From Rhododendron vialii (taxonomy: Eukaryota > Streptophyta > Magnoliopsida > Ericales > Ericaceae): a stretch of 64,000 nt of DNA. The notes under the pieces are model-generated. The model did no database searches. It had not been told where the DNA came from and was given only the letters and a program-made list of their open reading frames with translations. A program made the position numbers and the translations under genes. This document shows positions 57,322 to 64,000 of the stretch, piece by piece (positions within the stretch are counted from its first letter, which is position 1; each line of letters begins with the position of its first letter). Location: contig NC_080557.1 of the NCBI RefSeq assembly GCF_030253575.1, positions 2,599,001 to 2,663,000 on the forward strand, given 5' to 3'.

Positions 57322-60300
57322 TTAGCAATTGATGCCACACTGCTTGACATCAGGCCCCTTTGTTTTGAACACAAATGGATCAATACGGACCCAAAGCAAG
57401 GAGAAGATAGAAGCCAAAAGCACTGACCAAATAACAACTATGGTGGGTGTCCTGTTTTGCCTTCCCATGAGACCTTTCAGGAATGGATAGAGATGCACGA
57501 TGACCCAAAAGGCAAAGAAGAGCTTTCCAAATAGTGGACCCCATGATTGGTACCCATTGTTGATGGCATCTGAGATTCCGGCCACAACCCCTACAAGGTT
57601 TATGATTAAGATTGTGGTCGGAGGTATAAGTAGGGTGGTCCATTTAAAAGCATACAGCTCTCCAAAGTCCTCATCATCAGATGCCTTGGATGTGACCGTA
57701 AAGTTTGTGTCGATACCTGCTAAAATCTTGAGCAGACCCTGCACTACGGCAAACAGGTGCGCAGACACACCACCTATGACCCAAAATTGCTCATTTCTCC
57801 ACCATTCCTCTATGCTTACTCCACTCCACCTCAGCTCAAGAATGCCCGTTGCAAAGATTGAGATGAACAGAGAAATGAAAAAAAGACTTGCGAAGGTGCT
57901 TATCTGGATTCAAAATACATAATGTTAATCCTCTAGCAACATAAGAGTAGAAAATTAATGGAAATTTGGGAAAACATGTGAGCATGGATGCATACTTGCC
58001 ACAAAAATGACCATGTAAGCATCTTCTTTGCAAGATGGATTTTGGAGATAGTTGCTGGGATTTGAAAAATGTATTCATTGAATGTTGGGGTCAAAGTTAA
58101 TGTCAATCTTCCAATGTTTTAGGTCTTAATTCGAGTTTAGTGATGATACAATCGGAAGGCCTGCTGGGCTAGGATTTGTGGACAGTGAGGTCAAACATTT
58201 GGAGCCATATACCATTTATTCTTCCTTAGGACAATTTCATAATATCTATGGTGTATAATGTGCAAGTATGAGTAAATATATATATTTGGCTTCTCGACCA
58301 AACCCAAGCTCCCAAGCTACTTATCTATGAGGTTTTCCTAGCTCAATTCGGTCGCTTGACCCCACTTTCCACCACATCTGGACGCCCTTGGGTACGTTAC
58401 TGTGTTAAAGGGACAGAAAAGGAAATACATATTGTTCATGTGCGTGAGTGTAGACGTTCCCTGGTTAATGGGATCATATGATTACCTCTGGCATTATGAA
58501 TTTGTCTGTGAGCAAGCAGATGGCAGGGAGCGTACAGTATGCAAGTAGAGGTATGGAGGTGAAGGGATAGACGGTTGTGTTGACATATGCAAAGCGCTCA
58601 AGCCATTTAAGTTTTCCTCCCTTATAGCCATACCATACTGGGCTATGACGGCTGAAGAAGATCTCAACTGAACCCAGAGCCCAACGAAGCACCTGGTTAA
58701 GACGATCTGAGAGATTGATAGGGGCAGAACCCTTAAATGCAGGCGGCTTTGGCATACAGTATATGGACCTCCAACCACGGCAATGCATCTTGAAGCCTGT
58801 TAGGATGTCCTCTGTAATAGAGCCGTAAATCCAACCCAACTGCACAATCAAGAGCAATTAGAGGTCTGAATTGATTGATATATAGAATGTCATTGTAGGA
58901 GAAGCTGTAGGTGATTATGTTTCCATTTATAGGAATTTCTATTATATGTAAAATAATGTTGATGCAGATAAATCAGGCATATCAGCTCATTGATGATGCT
59001 GATATAAATAGGCTGTGGTTGGATATTGTGCAAAGAAAGGGAAAAGAAGATAGTGGAATGGTTAGAATAAACAAAGTGAAAAAGCAATGTAATGAAGCAT
59101 AAAAGTTTGGTTTGTTTTAGTCGAGAATATAAATAATAAAAGTTGCCCTCTCTCTAAAAGCTTAAGGTTTTAGATGAGTTGGTGGTTAACAATCTAATAC
59201 TTTTGTTGCACGGAAAAGGAAGAATTAACTTTCCCTTGTTTGGTTTTTAGGAAAAGCGATCCATGATCAATAATTTTCATCTCTTTTTTTATAGAATTTT
59301 TTCGTACTTCTAAATAGAAACCAGATAAATCATTTTCTGCCCCTCTCTCTTTCTTTCCCTAAGTTCCCACGCCCCTAGGGCGGTCAGAGGCGAGAGGAAT
59401 ATCTTGCCTATGGAATCAAGTTCCAGGTTTCTGTCATTAATAATGTGATATTACCTCCAAACCCCATTCAGTTTTGTCTTCATATCCACAGCTGATTACA
59501 TGAATGGCTTCTTTCAGCAGGGCTGCTGGGCTCGAGGAAGGAGGGACCCCTCCTTCAACCATTAAGGTAGAGGTGCCAAATATTGCCGACTGCCCGAACT
59601 TCTTTTCAAAGTTCATATGTGACATGAATAGTTCCTTGTCATCATCAAATTCTGGTCACAAGACAAATATAAGTCCAGTATAGTTGATGAGGCAGAAGAA
59701 ACTCATTTAGGGAAGCGATCCAGTACAGATATTATGATAGTAAAGAATTTAAAAACCTTGAATGCTTGCGCCATCGTCGTTTGCTCCATGTTTAGCATAT
59801 TTTGGAAGGTTTTTACGGCGTCCAAAACATGGGCAGCAGTCGCAGCTCACCATCTTTGGGCGCTTTGGACCCTTTGGAGGCTCATAACCATATAATGCCT
59901 GTCTTCTGAAGACACATCCTGTGCCCACATACACAGGACCCTGGATTCCATCTAGACCTTTCATGTTAATCTGCCACAAGAGAAATAAGTAAATAAGTAA
60001 AAGGAACAGAAACTAAGAAATATATTCTAGTTTATGCTTTAATCTGAGCACAATGACATTAGATGATATTTAGTGGCATTTCTTGCTGGAACTTACATCA
60101 AAGAAGACTGTGTTTCTGTTGGCATATCGATCATTCCTATCAATGCCATCAAACCGTTGAGGGAACTGAACATAGCAGACCTTTTTCCCAATTTGTGGGT
60201 CCATCAAGAAACACATTGCCTCTCTCACGGCCTTGCTGTTATTTATGTAATGGTCACAATCCAAGTTCAGCATGAACGGAGCATTGGTGAGCACTCCAGA

Positions 60301-63300
60301 GACACGAATCTGCAGGTAAGAGTCACTAGTTAGATATTGTACTTCATACTTTTACTTGAGTTCCAATTTGTTTCTGTAGCAGACAGACAAGGATGAAATT
60401 TTCATTCGGTATGTTGTTTCAGTTAGCTAGAAAAAGAAACAGTACAGGAACAATGTTTTAATTTTTCTGAAACATTTTGAAAACTTATCCAGAACATAAT
60501 GGAAATATTAAAAGGCTTTGGGGATGTATGAAAACGTCATTGTTGGGTAATTATGATAGATAGCCAAACAACTCAACATTTTGATATATATCAGAAAATT
60601 CCAACATGGTTCTGTGCGTTTTAGTATGCGCTGGTGCAAGCGTTGGAAGTATGGGATTCCACTAATGTTTTATCCTGGTATCCTAGGAAACAGAAATGTA
60701 TCGGCTGTTTCAATGGAAGCGAAACATAATTTTGTTTCTTGTTGAGGGATTAACAGAGGAATGAATAACAGGAAAAGAGTTTTCTCTCTTACCAGGGCAT
60801 TCATGGCACCGGCTTTCTTGTGATGTTGGAAACCTGGCCTCTTCTCACGTGATACATAGACAAGTCGTGGAAGCTCTTTCCCTTCTGCATCAAGTCCCCC
60901 ACTATGACCCAAAAAGACTTGAATCATACCCGGATGATCTTTAGTATTGTTTCCTGGCCATGGTGTACCATCTTGCATGATCCACCCTTCTGGGGGAACC
61001 TTTACTGCTTTTGCAACAAGTGCATTAACTCGAACCTTAAATTCTTCATACTCTCTCTGTCAAGCATGGCAGTGTATTGAACTTTTATTCCAACATTTTC
61101 AGTTTATAAACTGACAAATCAAGATGATAACAGATGTTTGTTGTAGTTTTCGTTCTTATTTACCGGAAACCACGGAAATCTTGCTTCTCTATTTCTTTCG
61201 TTAAGTCATTTGAGGAAATTAGTTTCTGAAACAATCCACTTTTCATGCAAAACAATTTTTTAAATCTATGTAACTGTGTTGAAATTGTGTCAAACTGGTT
61301 GTTTGGCTGTGACCTTTCTTTCTTTGGTTGTTGAAAACATGGACAACAAAAATGAAAAAGAAGAAAGGAAAACCATTCCACACAGACTCAAGATTCAGAC
61401 CTTCATTGCTCTCCTCTCCTTGACGAATGTAGGCTGGACTTTATCCTTGAGATAATCAATTTTGAGAGAGAAGTACATCTCCGGTGCTCTTGGCTCTATT
61501 TCAAATTTCTTACAGAATGGAACCCATTTTCGGGCAAATTCTGCAGTTTCGGACAGTGCTTCAAAAGTAAGCATTGAAGCACCATCATCAGAGATGTAGC
61601 ACGAGATTTTGTCAACAGGGTAGTCAACTGCTAAGATCGACAGAATCGTGTTTGCAGTAACAAGAGGAGGTTCTTTCATGGGATCCACTGTACTGACAAA
61701 GATATCTACTGGAGCAAGTAAATTCGGTTCCCCTTCTTTCTCATACCTGTAGTTCAGATATATTCTCTATTACTCTGTATGATCACAAAATAAATTCAGG
61801 TTCTCTTTTTTATAGAATAAATTGGCCTTTAGTGTTATGTTTTGAGACCACGTAGCAGAGGAACAAAATTTCATTTCATTTCCATTGGGGATGGCCGAAA
61901 GTTTTCTGTTTCATAGGAGAGCGAAACAAAAAACGTTAGCCGAATCCCTCAATACCAATGTGTCTACCAACACATATCGAAAAACATGGGAACTTGTCAA
62001 GATTTACGTTTCAAAAAAAAACTTGACAAGATTTACAGGAAGATTTTGTTTTTTTTGTTTTTTGTTTTGGCATAGTTTTCAAAATGTTACTCAAAGGTAT
62101 CCTTTTCCAAGCTAACAGAAATGGAATTTTGATCCTTGCATGTAGTTAAACAAAGATCAACTTGTTGCTATTTAGCTAATGCTGATGAAAGTTTTTTTAG
62201 GTGCAGAAGTGTTTTAACCTGAGAGAAAGGCGATCAAGATAAGTCTCACGGTCAATCGGGAACCATTTGGGAAACTGATCAAGAATCCATGAGATAGCGA
62301 ACCAGATCTCACAGATGACAGAAGTAAGCCAGAGGCCAAAGGCATCGTGCACGGGGTTCAAGATTCTGTACCGGAGGAAAACTGCCAGAACTAGAAGTCG
62401 AGTCACTATCACCATCCGGTAAGGGTTGACTTTGCTGGATGCAATTGGTACTTTCCTTGAGAGTGGCTGCCTTGCTTCATCAACACTGCATTTGTTCATG
62501 CCCATAACAGTAAGTGTAAATTAAGTAGCAGTTGTGTCCAAAGCGAGCCTATGTGGTGTTCGAAGAGTTGTGTTTAAAAACGAATTTCCAGTAAAATTTT
62601 CTGAAAATAACCCACTTTTCTGGAACACCAAAATAGTTGTTTTGAACTTTGAAACCTGCATGAAATGTGCTAGTATTTTCAAACTTTTGAGTTCTCTCTT
62701 CTTCTTTTTTTGGCTACAAAAAACCATGGAAAATCAAAACCGTTTTGAAAAAAGCTTAAAGGGATCAGAGTTCTAGTAGGAAACGAGCCGAACAATATAT
62801 AGGAAATCAACTGTTTTAATATACATATTGGCACATACATGGCCATGTCAGGGTCAGCAGAGTCTTCGAATTCCTGCCCCAAATTGCCTTGCTGAAGTTT
62901 CCAGTCATCCATCCGCTCCTTCCACCCTCCCTCCTTCCTTTCATCCCATCTTGCACTTCCTAATTTGTATATCATGTCATGCAAAAAACGAAGAAGAATA
63001 AGTGCATATCGATACACAAGTGTTCATTTTTGTATATTGAATTGTAACCCGAAATATGTTTTCACCTTTTAGGAAGTTACACATATGTCTATATCTGTGT
63101 ATGAAAGTGCAATCGGAAACATTTTTTCGCCTTTTAGGAGGTGTTTTCACTAAAGCAACTGAGATGGTGATGTGGAAACGTACCAGGCTCAGAAACTGGA
63201 TACGGATACACGCGTTTGTGCAGCGAAGAATGCTGATCTCCATGAGCATGAGTTGATATTGGAAACTCACCACTAACCTGCAAGCGTTGCATGAATTTCT

Positions 63301-63677
63301 ATAAGATCCAAATTAAAGAATGAAATAAGTATTTATGAAACAGAGTATTTGCTTCTCAAAAGTCCTAATGGACTCCAAACCACACTATGTGGCGAAATCT
63401 GAAAACGCATAAATCTTGAAACATAAATTCATCTTTTCGGGACATAGAATATATCTCTTGCCATTTTTGCTCACCGGACGAGAACGCCCACCAGATATAA
63501 CAGGTGGGTATTGGGTATTTTCATCATCTTCTGGGCCTCTTCCGTAGCTCATTTTGCCATGAAGCATGGCTTCTGCAAGGTGCTTGTTCTTGTTTTGTTC
63601 ATCGTTGTGGATTTTGAATTCATGTTCGATGTCATCCACGTCTTCTTCATCGTCATCTCCATCCACTCTTGGGCTCC
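57322..63677 (-). CDS. CESA7: cellulose synthase catalytic subunit CESA7 (IRX3-type), C-terminal 951 aa
   Basis: Partial: the 5' exons with the zinc-binding RING domain lie beyond 64000. Exons: 63677-63475, 63277-63184, 62959-62839, 62485-62219, 61746-61401, 61056-60793, 60309-60097, 59970-59757, 59651-59455, 58839-58486, 57903-57322, in phase throughout. The encoded part starts at SPRV, has two membrane helices (exon 62485-62219), then the catalytic Asp pair (SDDGAS, about 61581-61595), the UDP-binding LDCDHY (about 60247-60264), the general-base TED (about 58805-58815) and QVLRW (58681-58695), then six membrane helices. The end [14 protein letters not shown] and the variable region match Arabidopsis CESA7/IRX3, a subunit of the secondary-wall complex in the plasma membrane. 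No disruptions are seen. About 80-90 N-terminal residues are missing from the window. Confidence 0.95.
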
Positions 63678-64000
63678 CTTCATTTTTTTTTTTCAGGAAT
63701 CAAGAATTAAATGCTAGTTTTAGTACAGGTAAATTCTTTACTTCTGCCGCTATTCTCCTCATATTTTCGTTGGTAAAAATGATTGTGGAATGTTGGGCTT
63801 TCATTTGCAATTCTAATCATGTTGGTGAAACAATGAAGCCCAGTTAGTATTTCTTGGAAAATGATTTTCTTGAAATATTTTTGTACAGAATCCTCGGCGA
63901 TCGATGATGGCAATAGAGATGTGAATGTGTCAATTTTTTTTCCAGTAGTAGACAATCTTAATGAATCTTTTTGTTATAAATAAATGACAAGACTCAAACC
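63678..64000 (-). other. CESA7 intron continuing beyond the window
   Basis: On the minus strand this is intron upstream of the first visible CESA7 exon. No zinc-finger coding sequence (CxxC pattern) is found in it, so the preceding exon starts beyond 64000. The acceptor used is AAG|GG at 63678, preceded by an 11-base A run rather than a pyrimidine tract. Confidence 0.6.

Overview
The window is nuclear DNA of a eudicot plant. The genes carry many GT-AG introns, the spacers are AT-rich and full of small DNA transposons and SINE-like repeats, and five protein families are plant-typical: a BAHD acyltransferase, a calmodulin-like protein, an augmin/QWRF protein, a DYW-type PPR editing factor and a secondary-wall cellulose synthase. 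I see no bacterial, viral or organellar segment. The species cannot be fixed from the sequence.

Layout. At 0.9-3.5 kb (minus) lies a broken BAHD acyltransferase. At 7.9-16.6 kb (plus) is an intact 13-exon gene for a plastid-type FAD-dependent oxidoreductase (PDE327 / At4g30720 family). At 23.1-26.1 kb (plus) is the intact two-exon BAHD gene, in inverted orientation to its dead copy. At 28.1-28.7 kb (plus) is a single-exon CML41-like calcium sensor. At 30.4-34.3 kb (plus) is a second, 5'-truncated and multiply broken copy of the FAD gene. At 45.4-50.3 kb (plus) is AUG8/QWRF8; at 53.4-55.8 kb (plus) an intronless DYW PPR gene; at 57.3-63.7 kb (minus) the last 11 exons of CESA7, whose zinc-finger exons lie beyond the right edge.

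The left half was shaped by segmental duplication. About 11 kb (10.94-21.8 kb: most of the FAD gene plus its 3' flank) corresponds to 29.63-37.9 kb, and a third short piece of the 3' flank sits at 26.28-26.79 kb behind the live BAHD gene. The copies serve as each other's empty sites: a 903-bp hAT-like, a 437-bp Tourist-like and a 1208-bp MULE-like insertion occur only in copy 1, and two 239-bp MULE-type MITEs only in copy 2. Likewise a Stowaway-like element sits three bases into the intron of the live BAHD gene and is absent from the dead copy.

The order FAD oxidoreductase - AUG8 - DYW PPR matches the Arabidopsis neighbours At4g30720 - At4g30710 - At4g30700 as I recall them, so this is probably an old collinear block into which BAHD and CML genes were inserted or retained. 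The genes do not form one pathway: CESA7 makes secondary-wall cellulose, AUG8 acts on microtubules, the PPR protein edits organelle RNA, the FAD protein is plastid-targeted, the BAHD enzyme probably acylates polyamines, and CML41 senses calcium. I found no convincing new multi-gene system. The most informative features are the duplication/transposon record and several long hairpins.
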